Positions 17,469 through 26,263 are shown, counted from the first letter of the stretch. The stretch is DNA of 64,000 nt from CAZMGV01 sp964565925 (GCA_964565925.1 CAZMGV010000004.1:208589-272588), one strand, 5' to 3'. Notes: generated by a model from the sequence alone, not told the origin. A program made the numbers and translations.

Positions 17469-18578
17469 TCAGCGCTCCACGCCCAGCGAATGGGCCAGAA
17501 CGTCGATCACATCGGTGACGACGACTCCGGCAGCGCTGGACTCCAGATGATGGCCGCACAGCGGCGATGCCGTGACGACCATGCGGGCGCCAGTTTCGTA
17601 CAGATCTTCCAGCCGGCCCTTCGCCATCTTCTTCGCGTCGGCAGGGAATATCCGCGCGTACGAACTCCCTGCACCGCAGCAGAAGGTGTCCTCCCCGGCC
17701 CACGCCGGATCCCGGAGCACCGCGCCGCACTTCTTGAGCAGTTCCCGGATCTTCTCCGACGCCTGGAGCCCCCGGGCGGCCTCGCACGGGTCGTGCAGAA
17801 CGAGCGTTTCCGGATACGCCCGCAGGTCCTTGCCCGCCAGCCTGTCGCCGATCCACTCGACCCACCAGACGATCTTCGGGGAGAACTTGAGACCCACGCT
17901 TGCGTAGGCGTTCGCAAAAGCCGAGGCGTCTTCCGGTGACAGAGTCACGACGGTATCGAAACCCTGAAGCTGCGCCACAACGGCCAACGCATGCGCCTTG
18001 AACCCCTCGCGGTCGCCCGCATGATAAAGCGCGGCGCCCGAATCGAGCTTTCCGCCGGAGATGATCGTCACGCCGTCGGCGCCCACCGCATCCAGAATGC
18101 CGATGAACTTGCGCAGCCGGGAAGCAGCCGTGGCGAGCGCATCACCACCCAGCCAGATCGCCGTGCGTGCCGAAGGGCTGCGGTATTTCTCCGGAATCAC
18201 GGCCACCGCGACCGGCTCAAGCGGCAGATCATAGGGCGAGCCGTTCTCGCGCACCTTCGCAGCCAGCTTCACCGCCGCAGGCAGCGTCTGATTCAGCGCG
18301 AACAGGTCCGCGCGGGCGGTCTCCAGAACCGGCCCCACAAAAATGTCATGGTCGCAGTAGACGTTGCAGTGGGCGCAGGCGGTGCACTTGAAAAACGCCG
18401 TCGCCAGTTCCGGGCTTGCCTCGACGGTCCCCTGACGGAGCAGATAGGCCATCGTCATCTTGGCCGTGGGCGTGTAGGTCTCCCGCGCGTCGGTCTCCGC
18501 CACCGGACAGGCGAAGCGGCACATCTTCGGACAGTAGGTGCAGTAGTCGATCTCTCGCCGGAAACTCTCGATCAGCAT
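17469..18578 (-). CDS. GlpC/GlcF-like iron-sulfur protein with one CCG domain
   Basis: 369 residues. Two 4Fe-4S ligand sets lie near the N-terminus: C13-x2-C16-x3-C20-x3-C24-P and C65-x2-C68-x2-C71-x3-C75. The C-terminal third has a cysteine-rich CCG module (LHDPCEAARG ... DTFCCGAGSSYARIFP ... SPLCGHHLES). GlpC of anaerobic glycerol-3-phosphate dehydrogenase and GlcF of glycolate oxidase share this layout and pass electrons from a flavoprotein to quinone. Because glpA and glpB lie upstream in the same series, a GlpC role is the best guess. Service to the AGPS-like flavoproteins cannot be excluded. It follows the second AGPS-like gene by 10 bases. Confidence 0.82.
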   Translation of the reverse strand: MLIESFRREIDYCTYCPKMCRFACPVAETDARETYTPTAKMTMAYLLRQGTVEASPELATAFFKCTACAHCNVYCDHDIFVGPVLETARADLFALNQTLPAAVKLAAKVRENGSPYDLPLEPVAVAVIPEKYRSPSARTAIWLGGDALATAASRLRKFIGILDAVGADGVTIISGGKLDSGAALYHAGDREGFKAHALAVVAQLQGFDTVVTLSPEDASAFANAYASVGLKFSPKIVWWVEWIGDRLAGKDLRAYPETLVLHDPCEAARGLQASEKIRELLKKCGAVLRDPAWAGEDTFCCGAGSSYARIFPADAKKMAKGRLEDLYETGARMVVTASPLCGHHLESSAAGVVVTDVIDVLAHSLGVER

Positions 18579-18588
18579 AAAATCCGCC

Positions 18589-20031
18589 TCATAACCCCAT
18601 CTTGCCCGGGTTCAGGATCCCCGCCGGGTCCACCGCCTGCTTGATGCCTTTGTATATCGCCTGGAACGGACCGTTCTGGGCCACCAGCGCGTCCTGCTTG
18701 AGCAGTCCGATTCCGTGATGATGGGAAATAGTCGCTCCGTTGGCAGCCACCGCCCCCAGCAGGTCGTCCCACATCGTGCGGTACAGCTTCAGTTCGTCTT
18801 CCTTGCCGGCGTTCCCCATGAACGAAAAATACAGGCACGCCCCTTCGACGTAGGCGTGCGACAGGTGGCACAGCACCATCGCACGGGGCCCCATGGCCGC
18901 CTTCACCGCCGTGTAGAGCTTCGGAATATCTTTCCAGAGCGCGGCCACTTCCATCGTGTCCAGAATCATTCCGGCGTTGGGAAGCACCTTGCTCAGGTTG
19001 TAGTTCACCGCATAGCGGCGCTTGAGCCAGTGTTCCACCGGACCCGCACCCAGATCCGAACCGGCGCCGCCCGCCACCGCCTCGATCTCCTCGAGTTCGG
19101 CGTCCACGAGATCGCCCTCGCCCTCCACCTGGAGCAGCATGAGCGCGCCCTTGCCGAAACTGAGTTTCAGGTGCTGGGCCTGGAGCGCCGTGTCGGCTTC
19201 GTCGTAAAGCCGGACGAGTGCCGGGCGGCAGTCCCGCTGAAGCAGTTCGCGGATCACCCGCTGGGCGGTCAGAAAATCCTTGAACAGGTAGGACCGGGAG
19301 GCCTTGCGCACCGGCATCGGCCACACTTCAAGCGTCGCCGCCGTAAAGACCGCGAGCGTCCCTTCGCTGCCGATGAGAATCTGGCGCATGTCGGGGCCGG
19401 CCGCCGAGCGCGGTGACGTGGTGGTCCGGAACGTCTCGCCGTTGGCCAGCACCCCTTCCAGGCCCACGACCATGTCTTCGATCTTGCCGTATTTGGTGGA
19501 GAGCTGGCCCGCCGAACGCGCGGCGATCCATCCGCCCACCGTGCTGCAGTAAATGGACGATGGATAGTGGCCCATCGTGTAGCCCTGGCGGTTCAGGTTC
19601 CGTTCGAATATCTCGCCGTTGGCTCCGCACTCGGCGTGAACCGTATTGGACACCTTGCGGACGGGCGAGATTTTGGACAGCCGTTTCGTGTCGAGCGCGA
19701 TACCGCCCCGGACCGGAGCCGTGCCGCCGCAAACGCCCGAGCCGCCGCCGTAGGTGGTAACGGGAACGCCTTCCTCCTGCGCAACCCTGAGAAGCCGGGA
19801 AATATCGTCCACGTTACGGGCGAACACCACCGCGTCCGGAAGGGGCGGGAGCAGCCCCCGGCGCATCGCGATCATTCCGCCCGGCATGCAGTCGCGGCCA
19901 TAGATCAACCGGTCGGCGAGTTCGGTCGAATGGACCGGTTCGTCGCCACCCGCCACCGCTCCGGGCGCAAACAGCTTGCGAAGCAGCGACTTCACCAGAG
20001 GCGAGGATTCGGGGATTTTCGGCTTAGCCAC
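18589..20031 (-). CDS. FAD-linked oxidase of the alkylglycerone-phosphate synthase (AGPS) family, copy 2
   Basis: 480 residues. The PCMH-type FAD domain shows VTTYGGGSGVCGG, TMGHYPSSIYCSTVGGW and YGKIEDMVVGLEGV. A second block PRSAAGPDMRQILIGSEGTL follows. The C-terminal cap has the AGPS features CHLSHAYVEGACLYFSF and ATISHHHGIG, the triple histidine needed for catalysis in eukaryotic AGPS. AGPS replaces the acyl chain of acyl-DHAP with a fatty alcohol to form an ether bond. GlcD-type dehydrogenases are the alternative but lack this HHH context. The GTG start overlaps the previous gene's end by 8 bases. It is shorter than copy 1. Confidence 0.82.
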   Translation of the reverse strand: MAKPKIPESSPLVKSLLRKLFAPGAVAGGDEPVHSTELADRLIYGRDCMPGGMIAMRRGLLPPLPDAVVFARNVDDISRLLRVAQEEGVPVTTYGGGSGVCGGTAPVRGGIALDTKRLSKISPVRKVSNTVHAECGANGEIFERNLNRQGYTMGHYPSSIYCSTVGGWIAARSAGQLSTKYGKIEDMVVGLEGVLANGETFRTTTSPRSAAGPDMRQILIGSEGTLAVFTAATLEVWPMPVRKASRSYLFKDFLTAQRVIRELLQRDCRPALVRLYDEADTALQAQHLKLSFGKGALMLLQVEGEGDLVDAELEEIEAVAGGAGSDLGAGPVEHWLKRRYAVNYNLSKVLPNAGMILDTMEVAALWKDIPKLYTAVKAAMGPRAMVLCHLSHAYVEGACLYFSFMGNAGKEDELKLYRTMWDDLLGAVAANGATISHHHGIGLLKQDALVAQNGPFQAIYKGIKQAVDPAGILNPGKMGL

Positions 20032-21832
20032 GGGCCGGTCCCCCTTTCCCGATAACGGAACTGCCTGCCTTGAATATACCGTCCATGATGTCGTCGAGCG
20101 CCCTGCCCGCCGGGCCACCGGCCGGTCCGCCCGGCGGGCCTTCGGGCGGGTCATCCAGCGAATCGTCGCCGCCAAAACCCAGCTTGCCGGGATTGAGCAG
20201 GAGCTTCGGATCGAGTGTCAGTTTCGCGCCGTCCAGTATGCGGCCGAGCGCGCCGATCTCGGTGCGCATGGCGTCGGCCTTGAGTATCCCCACGCCGTGG
20301 TGGTGTGTGCAGGTGCCGCCCGCCTTGCGGCAGGCCTCCAGCGCCCGGCCCCACGCCTGCCCGTACCGGGCCCGGCAGTCTTCAAGATCAAAGCCGCCAC
20401 CCATGAACGTGAAATAAATGGACCCGCCCGTCCGGTAGGCGTGCGAGAAGTGCGCCATGACGATGGCTTCCTTGCCGAGCGCTTCCTTCACGCGGAGATA
20501 CAGCCCGAAGAGGTGGTCCCAGTCGGCAGCCACTTCCATCGTGTCTACCCAGGCGAAATTGTCGAACACGACCGACATCCGGTAGCTGACGGCGTAGCGC
20601 TTCTCGAGCCAGTGGCGTGCGGGGCCGTCGCCCAGGTCCTTGCCGCCGAACTCCTCGGCCACCCGCATGGCGACTTCGTGCTCGGCCGCCACGCGGGCAT
20701 GACGGCCTTCAAAGACGTTGATAAACAGGCACTGCTTCGGAATAAATCCGGTCAGCCGGTTGAGCAGCGACGGAACCGAGAGCCCCCAGCCCACGAACGA
20801 CCGGAGCGGACTGGGGTACTGGACCCGCGCCAGTTTCAGCACGCTCATGAACAGGTTGTCGCGCGAGATCGCTTCGGAGTCGCCGTGAGTTTCTTCGCCC
20901 GCGCGTTTTTCGGCGCCCCGGAGCGCAATGGCCGAATCCAGCTCGTCGTAGAGCCGGGACACGGCAGGCTTTACGCCCCGCTGCATCATCACACGCATGG
21001 CGCTGAGCCCGCTCGCGAGATCGGGGAACTTGTACGCCTGAAAAATACGGCGCTCCGGCAACTGGTGCACGCGGAGCTTCACCCCGGTGATCCAGCCCAG
21101 CGTGCCTTCCGAACCGGCGAACAGGTGGTTCCAGTCGGGACCGGCGGCCGAACGGGGCACGGCGGTCGTGTGCGCCTCGGTTCCGTCCGGCAGGACGAGA
21201 TCGAGGCCGAGCATCATGTCTTCGATCTTGCCGTAGCGGGAACTCATCTGGCCCGCCGAGCGCGCCGCCACCCAGCCGCCCACGGTGCTGGAATAGATGG
21301 ACGACGGAAAATGGCCGAGCGTGTAACCATGCTGGTTCAACCACCGCTCGAACCGCTCGCCGTTCATTCCCGCCTGCACATGGACGACCTGGCTCTCGCG
21401 GTCCAGATCCAGAACCCTGTTCAGACCTTTGAGGTCCACCGGGATGCTGCCTTCGAGCGGGATCGCGCCGCCGCAGACGCCCGAGCCGCCGGCATAGGGA
21501 GTGAGCTTGATGCCCGAAGCGTTGGCCGCTTCGACCAGCTTCTGGAGTTTCTTGACCGAATCGACCCTGACGGCGGCCTCAGGCAGATCGCCGGGGTCGC
21601 CGTCGCGCACACCCATTGTCATAAAGGGCCAGCAGTCACGGGCGAGCGCGGCCCGGTCCGGATACTGCGTCGATACGCCGCCCGGTCCGAGTGCCTTGTT
21701 CAGTGCCGCGACGGTCTTGGAAGGTTTGGGAGCTTTCGCCTTGCGGGGTGGCTTGACACCGGAGCCCGCCGTCCGTTTCGGTGCGGACTCGCCTTCTGCC
21801 TTGCCGTTTTTCTTAGTGGCGGCCACCGGCAC
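20024..21832 (-). CDS. FAD-linked oxidase of the alkylglycerone-phosphate synthase (AGPS) family, copy 1
   Basis: 602 residues. After a Lys/Pro-rich N-terminus of about 40 residues, the FAD domain shows LTPYAGGSGVCGG, TLGHFPSSIYSSTVGGW and RYGKIEDMMLG, then PRSAAGPDWNHLFAGSEGTLGW. The cap contains RLYDELDSA, WVDTMEVAADWDHLFG, FSHAYRTGGSIYFTF and the triple histidine CTHHHGVG, matching eukaryotic and bacterial AGPS better than lactate or glycolate dehydrogenases. An insertion of about 60 residues (near residues 320-380) and a Gly/Pro-rich tail distinguish it from copy 2. The GTG start overlaps the glpB end by 20 bases. The AGPS reaction is family knowledge; the substrate here is inferred. Confidence 0.82.
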   Translation of the reverse strand: MPVAATKKNGKAEGESAPKRTAGSGVKPPRKAKAPKPSKTVAALNKALGPGGVSTQYPDRAALARDCWPFMTMGVRDGDPGDLPEAAVRVDSVKKLQKLVEAANASGIKLTPYAGGSGVCGGAIPLEGSIPVDLKGLNRVLDLDRESQVVHVQAGMNGERFERWLNQHGYTLGHFPSSIYSSTVGGWVAARSAGQMSSRYGKIEDMMLGLDLVLPDGTEAHTTAVPRSAAGPDWNHLFAGSEGTLGWITGVKLRVHQLPERRIFQAYKFPDLASGLSAMRVMMQRGVKPAVSRLYDELDSAIALRGAEKRAGEETHGDSEAISRDNLFMSVLKLARVQYPSPLRSFVGWGLSVPSLLNRLTGFIPKQCLFINVFEGRHARVAAEHEVAMRVAEEFGGKDLGDGPARHWLEKRYAVSYRMSVVFDNFAWVDTMEVAADWDHLFGLYLRVKEALGKEAIVMAHFSHAYRTGGSIYFTFMGGGFDLEDCRARYGQAWGRALEACRKAGGTCTHHHGVGILKADAMRTEIGALGRILDGAKLTLDPKLLLNPGKLGFGGDDSLDDPPEGPPGGPAGGPAGRALDDIMDGIFKAGSSVIGKGGPARG

Positions 21833-23204
21833 CCGTTCCTTCCGAGACGATCTGCTCGCCGGCCAGATAGCCGGTGATGAGTGCGGCGCCGAGTCCGGTC
21901 CCGCCCCTCAGATAATCATAGCCCGCCAGAACGTTTCCGCACGCAAGCAGGTTGGAAAATATCACTTTGCCTTCGGGGTCCACCGGACGCATCGACGGGT
22001 CGGTCTGCACCCCCGCCCGGAACGCCGGGTGCGGGCCGGCCGCCTCGCGGCTGAACAGCTCTTCAGACTGACGGCTGAGCGCCTCCCGTCCGTCCAGAAA
22101 AACCGGAAGCCCGAACAGGGACTCCCTCACTCTCTTTTCCCGGATCAGTCCGCCGCCCAGATATTTGCCCGTGGCGAGCACAAATACCGCCCCCGCGAAA
22201 CTCTCTTCCGGGCTCTCGGCGTTCTTGCGCACCGCGACCGCCTTCACCCGGCCGGAAGCCGCGTCAGCCCCGGTGATGTCGGCTGCAACAATCGACACGC
22301 CCGCTTCCCTGAGCGCCCGGTCGAGAACGGTCTGAAGGCGCATCCCCGGCACTGACGGCACAGCCGAGACGGTCTCCACGACTTTGTTATTCAGCTTTTC
22401 CCCGGCCCGGCGGGCGAGTCCCGCAGCGTCCTTGAAACCGAACAGGGGAGGCACGAACAGCACGTCGTAGGTATTCGAACCCACGCCGATCCGGATCTTC
22501 TCGATGAACCGGTCGAAATACCCGGCGTCGTCGAAGAGCGAGGCGACGCCGAGCGCGTTTGAATTGAAACCCAGCGCCTCCGGGAGTTCGACGTTGAACC
22601 CGCGCACCCGGGGCGGTTCGTAGGACGACATGACATGCGAAAATACCGCCGCCGCCCGCTCGCCGTCCCAGCCCGGCACACCCTTCACTCCGCAGAACCC
22701 GACGCGCTTGCGCTTGATGAAGTCGAGATCCGGGATCGACATCGACGCCTGCACGAGCGCCGTGTGTTTCACCGTACCGGCGTGGCTCACGGCCACCTGG
22801 AGGGTTTTCCCGTCCCCGGCAAGCGGAATACCGGTCATCTCTTCCAGCAGTTTCCGGGCGAGCGAAAAAACGGCCAGCAACCGGCCGGCCCGCTGCCCGG
22901 CCTGCTGCCCAGGCTGGCCCTCGCCGCCGGTCAACCGCGAAAACAGGTGGCTCGGATCGCGGGATATTTCCCGGGCCACAAGGGTTTCGAGATCGGTGGT
23001 CAGAGGGAGGGGGTTTTCGGGAGTCGAGTCGTGATCGGCCGCCAGGTCGATCGCACCGGACGACGCTGCGGTTCCGGCCTGTCCGCGCCGGATCAGCACC
23101 ACCCGTTTTCCGGCTTTGGCGGCGCGCCAGGCGGCAACGCACCCCGCCAGTCCGCCGCCCAGCACGATAATGTCGGCCTTCGTTTCAGCCTTCGACTCAG
23201 CCAT
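21813..23204 (-). CDS. glpB: Anaerobic glycerol-3-phosphate dehydrogenase subunit B-like flavoprotein
   Basis: 463 residues. The N-terminal dinucleotide fold reads ADIIVLGGGLAGCVAAWRAAKAGKRVVLI. SSGAIDLAAD shortly after it is a GlpB-like feature, and GGTGLGAALITGYLAGEQI closes the FAD site near the C-terminus. GlpB works with GlpA and GlpC in quinone-linked oxidation of sn-glycerol 3-phosphate to DHAP. The start ATG overlaps the glpA stop (ATGGCTGA), and the end overlaps the first AGPS-like gene, so translation is coupled through the block. The upstream in-frame extension lies inside glpA and was rejected. Confidence 0.85.
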   Translation of the reverse strand: MAESKAETKADIIVLGGGLAGCVAAWRAAKAGKRVVLIRRGQAGTAASSGAIDLAADHDSTPENPLPLTTDLETLVAREISRDPSHLFSRLTGGEGQPGQQAGQRAGRLLAVFSLARKLLEEMTGIPLAGDGKTLQVAVSHAGTVKHTALVQASMSIPDLDFIKRKRVGFCGVKGVPGWDGERAAAVFSHVMSSYEPPRVRGFNVELPEALGFNSNALGVASLFDDAGYFDRFIEKIRIGVGSNTYDVLFVPPLFGFKDAAGLARRAGEKLNNKVVETVSAVPSVPGMRLQTVLDRALREAGVSIVAADITGADAASGRVKAVAVRKNAESPEESFAGAVFVLATGKYLGGGLIREKRVRESLFGLPVFLDGREALSRQSEELFSREAAGPHPAFRAGVQTDPSMRPVDPEGKVIFSNLLACGNVLAGYDYLRGGTGLGAALITGYLAGEQIVSEGTGAGGRH

Positions 23205-24915
23205 GAACGGTTTTCTTGATCCCTTCGGAAGTCGCGTCGGCAGAGGCACGCCGCCAGTTTTCAAAAAGACCCGGAGATCGGACGGTTCCAGCCAGATTCA
23301 GCGACGTGAAGTGGTTCGCCTGATGGAGTTCCTCCTGCACCAGCTGCTCGTGGTCCAGAACCGGGAACTTGCCCTTGAACCGGTTCGAGATGAAGTCGGT
23401 CAGCTCTTCCAGCTGGCGCTTCCCGTCCAGACCCGTCTCTTTGGCGAGAATGCACGATGCTTCGAGCGAACAGCGTGCCCCCTGGCACGGGCCCGTTCCC
23501 AGCCGCGTGCGGCGGCGGACATCGGACAGCTTTCCGGCCCACTCCGTGCGGCACGAGTAGGTGACTTCCGCGCCCGTCACGGGCTCGCACGGGCAGACCA
23601 TCGTCTGGAGCTGCGGCTCTTTCGTGGCAATATCCAGAATTTTTTCGGCGCGCGCACCGTGGCGGAAGTGGATCCGCGACAGCACGAATTCCGGCAACGG
23701 ACCTTTTTCAGCAAGCGCCGGGAGATCGAGCTGCCGCTCGCCACCGGCGATCGGCGTCTCGTGCGTCAGGCAGGGGACGTGATCCAGTCCCAGCGCCCGC
23801 TCCACCGCATCCACCGCCTGCTCGCTCATGATCCGGAACGCGGCCAGTTTGCCGCCGGACATGGAGAAGAGGTTCCGTACCTGGTCCCTCTCGCCGTGAT
23901 TGATGATCTCGTGGTCGCGGGAAAGCTTGTCCTCGGTCCTGTGCCAGGCCCACAGCGTCGGCCTGACCCCCACCATCACGCGGGTTACCCGCGCCTCCCG
24001 CACTTGCGGGAACGACCGCTCCACACCCTGAAGCAGGTATTCAATCTCGTCCTCAGTCACCGTAAGCTGGTCGAGGTCGCCGTAGAAATCGTCGTCCGTC
24101 GTACCGACGAGCGAGCCGTTGTCGTGCGGAATGATAAAAATCTGCCGGCCGTCTGAGGCGTCGCACAGGATGCCGGTGTTCACGACGCGGCGGTCGAGCA
24201 CCAGATGCACGCCCTTCCCCTTGCGGAGTTTCAGCCCCACGCCGGCTTTCGCCAGCACGTCCGGGTTCCACGGTCCGCAGACCACGAACACCGCCTTTGC
24301 TTTCTCTTCGTAGCGCCGCCCGGTGCGGTGATCTTCGAGACGCACGCCGGTAATGGCGTCGCCGTCGCGGATGAAAGTCAGGACTTCCGTGTGATTGCGG
24401 ATCTCGGCGCCATGTTCGGCGGCCGAGAGCGCCGTCGCCGCACACAGCCGGAACGGGTCGATACCGTATTCGTCCATCGTGATCGCGCCGTCCACGGACT
24501 TCGAGAGCCCCGGCTCGATCTCGAGCGCCTCCTCGCGGGTGAGCCGCGTGTGCTCCTTGCCGTTCTTGTAGGGCTGGAAGAGATCGTAGGTTTCGAAATA
24601 CGTCTCCATCGCCTCGGCCATGACCCGCGAGGCAAGACTCCGGTTCGAAACCGGGATCAGGAACGGGATACGGAACAGCATGTGGGGCGCGCACGCCTGG
24701 ATATAGCCCGAATCGACGCAGGACTTTTTCGTCGTCTCGATGTCGTAGAGCATGTAGCGGGCGCCGCCGTGGATCATGCCGCTGCAGCCGCCCGTCGCAC
24801 CGGCGGAAAAATCGCGCTTCTCGACCAGCAGGACCTTGAGGCCGCGAAGCGCCGCGTCGCGGGCAATCCCGCAACCGTTCACGCCGCCACCCACCACAAT
24901 CAGGTCGTAAGGCAT
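23197..24915 (-). CDS. glpA: Anaerobic glycerol-3-phosphate dehydrogenase subunit A
   Basis: 572 residues. The FAD-binding motif LIVVGGGVNGCGIARDAALRG and the DAO-family blocks GATGGCSGMIHGGARYM and IFIIPHDNGSLVGTTDDDFYGD are present. SMSGGKLAAFRIMSEQAVDAV follows the FAD domain. The C-terminal domain carries a BFD-like cysteine set (CPC ... CR ... GTGPCQGARC) for a 2Fe-2S cluster, as in E. coli GlpA and unlike aerobic GlpD. The reaction is sn-glycerol 3-phosphate to DHAP. The start is the ATG just before the FAD fold. A perfect dyad (24984-24999) lies 68 bases upstream. It heads the glp-AGPS block. Confidence 0.9.
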   Translation of the reverse strand: MPYDLIVVGGGVNGCGIARDAALRGLKVLLVEKRDFSAGATGGCSGMIHGGARYMLYDIETTKKSCVDSGYIQACAPHMLFRIPFLIPVSNRSLASRVMAEAMETYFETYDLFQPYKNGKEHTRLTREEALEIEPGLSKSVDGAITMDEYGIDPFRLCAATALSAAEHGAEIRNHTEVLTFIRDGDAITGVRLEDHRTGRRYEEKAKAVFVVCGPWNPDVLAKAGVGLKLRKGKGVHLVLDRRVVNTGILCDASDGRQIFIIPHDNGSLVGTTDDDFYGDLDQLTVTEDEIEYLLQGVERSFPQVREARVTRVMVGVRPTLWAWHRTEDKLSRDHEIINHGERDQVRNLFSMSGGKLAAFRIMSEQAVDAVERALGLDHVPCLTHETPIAGGERQLDLPALAEKGPLPEFVLSRIHFRHGARAEKILDIATKEPQLQTMVCPCEPVTGAEVTYSCRTEWAGKLSDVRRRTRLGTGPCQGARCSLEASCILAKETGLDGKRQLEELTDFISNRFKGKFPVLDHEQLVQEELHQANHFTSLNLAGTVRSPGLFENWRRASADATSEGIKKTVHG

Positions 24916-24983
24916 TTTCCGGCCAAGTCCTTTGCCTGTCGTTCGGGAAGCCCCGTGCGGGGGGCCTCCGGAGCCTCTTCCGA

Positions 24984-24999
24984 CTGACAGAAATGTCAG
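24984..24999. promoter_or_regulatory. Candidate operator, 16-bp dyad (site B)
   Basis: CTGACAGAAATGTCAG is a perfect 6+6 bp inverted repeat with a 4-base centre, also readable as TGAC-N6-GTCA. It stands 68 bases before glpA in the 182-base gap after the Sm-like gene. The same arms and spacing occur at 1425-1440 and 60976-60991. Confidence 0.45.
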
Positions 25000-25097
25000 C
25001 AAACCGGGCCCTCAGGCAGGTCAGCTCTATGACCGGACGGGGCGTTAAGGACAAGGGTCCGGCGAGATTCCGGACGGTAGCGGAGTAAAAACGGCTG

Positions 25098-25508
25098 TTA
25101 CTTTTTGGGCTTGCCGGATTCGTCGCCGCTGACGCCCGGCGCAACATCACCGGGGTCTTCGAAGAATTCACGGCTGAGCGGTGAATCGGCGTCCAGATGC
25201 GGACGCTCACCGGGACGGCAGACCTTCGTCACCCGGTCGAGCGGGATCTCCTTGGGTCCGGTGAGCGTCTTGATGTGGAGGGCGTATTCGCTGGCGCCGA
25301 CGAGCGTGCCTTCGTATTCGATTCCGCCAGCCAGCACGACAACCGGGCCGCCGACAAGCCGCTGCATCGGGTTCTTGGCGGAGTCCGGCTCGCGAAGCGC
25401 GCCGATAACGGTCGGTTTCAGGGTACCGCCGGTTTCGGTATCGCCTCGAAGGACTTCGGCAGGCCCTGGCGGGTTCGAGTCCGGCGGTTTGGAACCGTTG
25501 CCTGTCAT
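25098..25508 (-). CDS. Small Sm/Hfq-like-fold protein with disordered tails
   Basis: 136 residues. Residues about 48-95 (MQRLVGGPVVVLAGGIEYEG, then TLVGASEYALHIKTLTGPKE and IPLDRVTKV) follow the Sm1 pattern of hydrophobic strand, Gly, second strand with x-G-x-Leu, and a third strand. This suggests a five-stranded Sm-like barrel. The flanks are Pro/Gly/Asp-rich and probably disordered. RNA binding is possible but not shown; small Sm-like domains also occur in non-RNA roles. Its ATG overlaps the stop of the response regulator gene (ATGA), so the two are made together. Confidence 0.65.
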   Translation of the reverse strand: MTGNGSKPPDSNPPGPAEVLRGDTETGGTLKPTVIGALREPDSAKNPMQRLVGGPVVVLAGGIEYEGTLVGASEYALHIKTLTGPKEIPLDRVTKVCRPGERPHLDADSPLSREFFEDPGDVAPGVSGDESGKPKK

Positions 25509-26263
25509 GCCGGAACCTCCAGCTCCTGTCGGAGCAGATCCACGATCCGGGCGATGCGTCCGCGAAGCGCGGTCTGGTCGACATCGCCCTTGTTAATATA
25601 CATCGCCGGCTGGAGTTTCTGAAGCCCGGCGTCGAGCCGCTCGTCCCGCTTGCGGCTCGAGAAAAACAGGATCATCGCCGGGTCGTAACCCTTCTGTTTC
25701 TCGATCTGCCGGAGCGTTGAGGCGGCCACGATGCCGTTCATCACGGGCATTTCGAGGTCGAGGACGACCAGGCCGATATTACCGCCCGCTTCCTTGATCT
25801 GGACATATCCCTGGATCGCTTCGCGGCCGTTCTCGAAGCAGACCACATCCCGGGCAAACCCCCGGTCCAGAAAGATCTCCTCGATATGGGCCCGGATCGC
25901 CGGCGAATCGTCGGCCACCAGCACGGTCTCGAGAAACCCGACTTCGTGTGCTTTCGCGGCAGCGCTCGGATCGGCTTCGATAAAAGCCTCTTCCAGCTCT
26001 TCCGAAATATCTTTCCTGGCGGAGCCGTCCGAGAGCAGCCGGTCCCAGTCATCGGCTGTCAGGTCCCCGCCGGAGGCCGGTTTGGCCATATTCTCGGGAG
26101 GCTCGCGCCGTTCGCCATCTTTCGTATCCGCCGGAATGGTTCGACTGCACTGCGTGCAGTTCGTTATCTCGTCGCCCTTTTCGAGCATGACGATAACAGT
26201 CACCTGAGCGCCGCAATAGGGGCACCATTTGGTCGGTATGCCGCGCTTTCTAGAAATAGCCAT
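25505..26263 (-). CDS. Zinc-ribbon response regulator
   Basis: 252 residues. The N-terminus has WCPYCGAQ and, about 20 residues on, TNCTQC, a zinc-ribbon pair. A variable acidic linker with a helical segment (DWDRLLSDGSARKDISEELEEAF) leads to a C-terminal receiver domain with VLVADDSPAIRAHIEEIF, the phosphoacceptor in LVVLDLEMPVMNG and the switch/lysine region FFSSRKRDE ... YINKGD. There is no known output domain after the receiver. It is the first gene of the leftward series and is translationally coupled to the Sm-like gene. The partner kinase is not in the window. Confidence 0.82.
   Translation of the reverse strand: MAISRKRGIPTKWCPYCGAQVTVIVMLEKGDEITNCTQCSRTIPADTKDGERREPPENMAKPASGGDLTADDWDRLLSDGSARKDISEELEEAFIEADPSAAAKAHEVGFLETVLVADDSPAIRAHIEEIFLDRGFARDVVCFENGREAIQGYVQIKEAGGNIGLVVLDLEMPVMNGIVAASTLRQIEKQKGYDPAMILFFSSRKRDERLDAGLQKLQPAMYINKGDVDQTALRGRIARIVDLLRQELEVPA

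Noticed and set aside
25464..25486. GGTTCGAGTCC-like tRNA T-arm sequence
   Set aside because: It is inside the Sm-like coding sequence and no acceptor, D-arm or anticodon arm flanks it.
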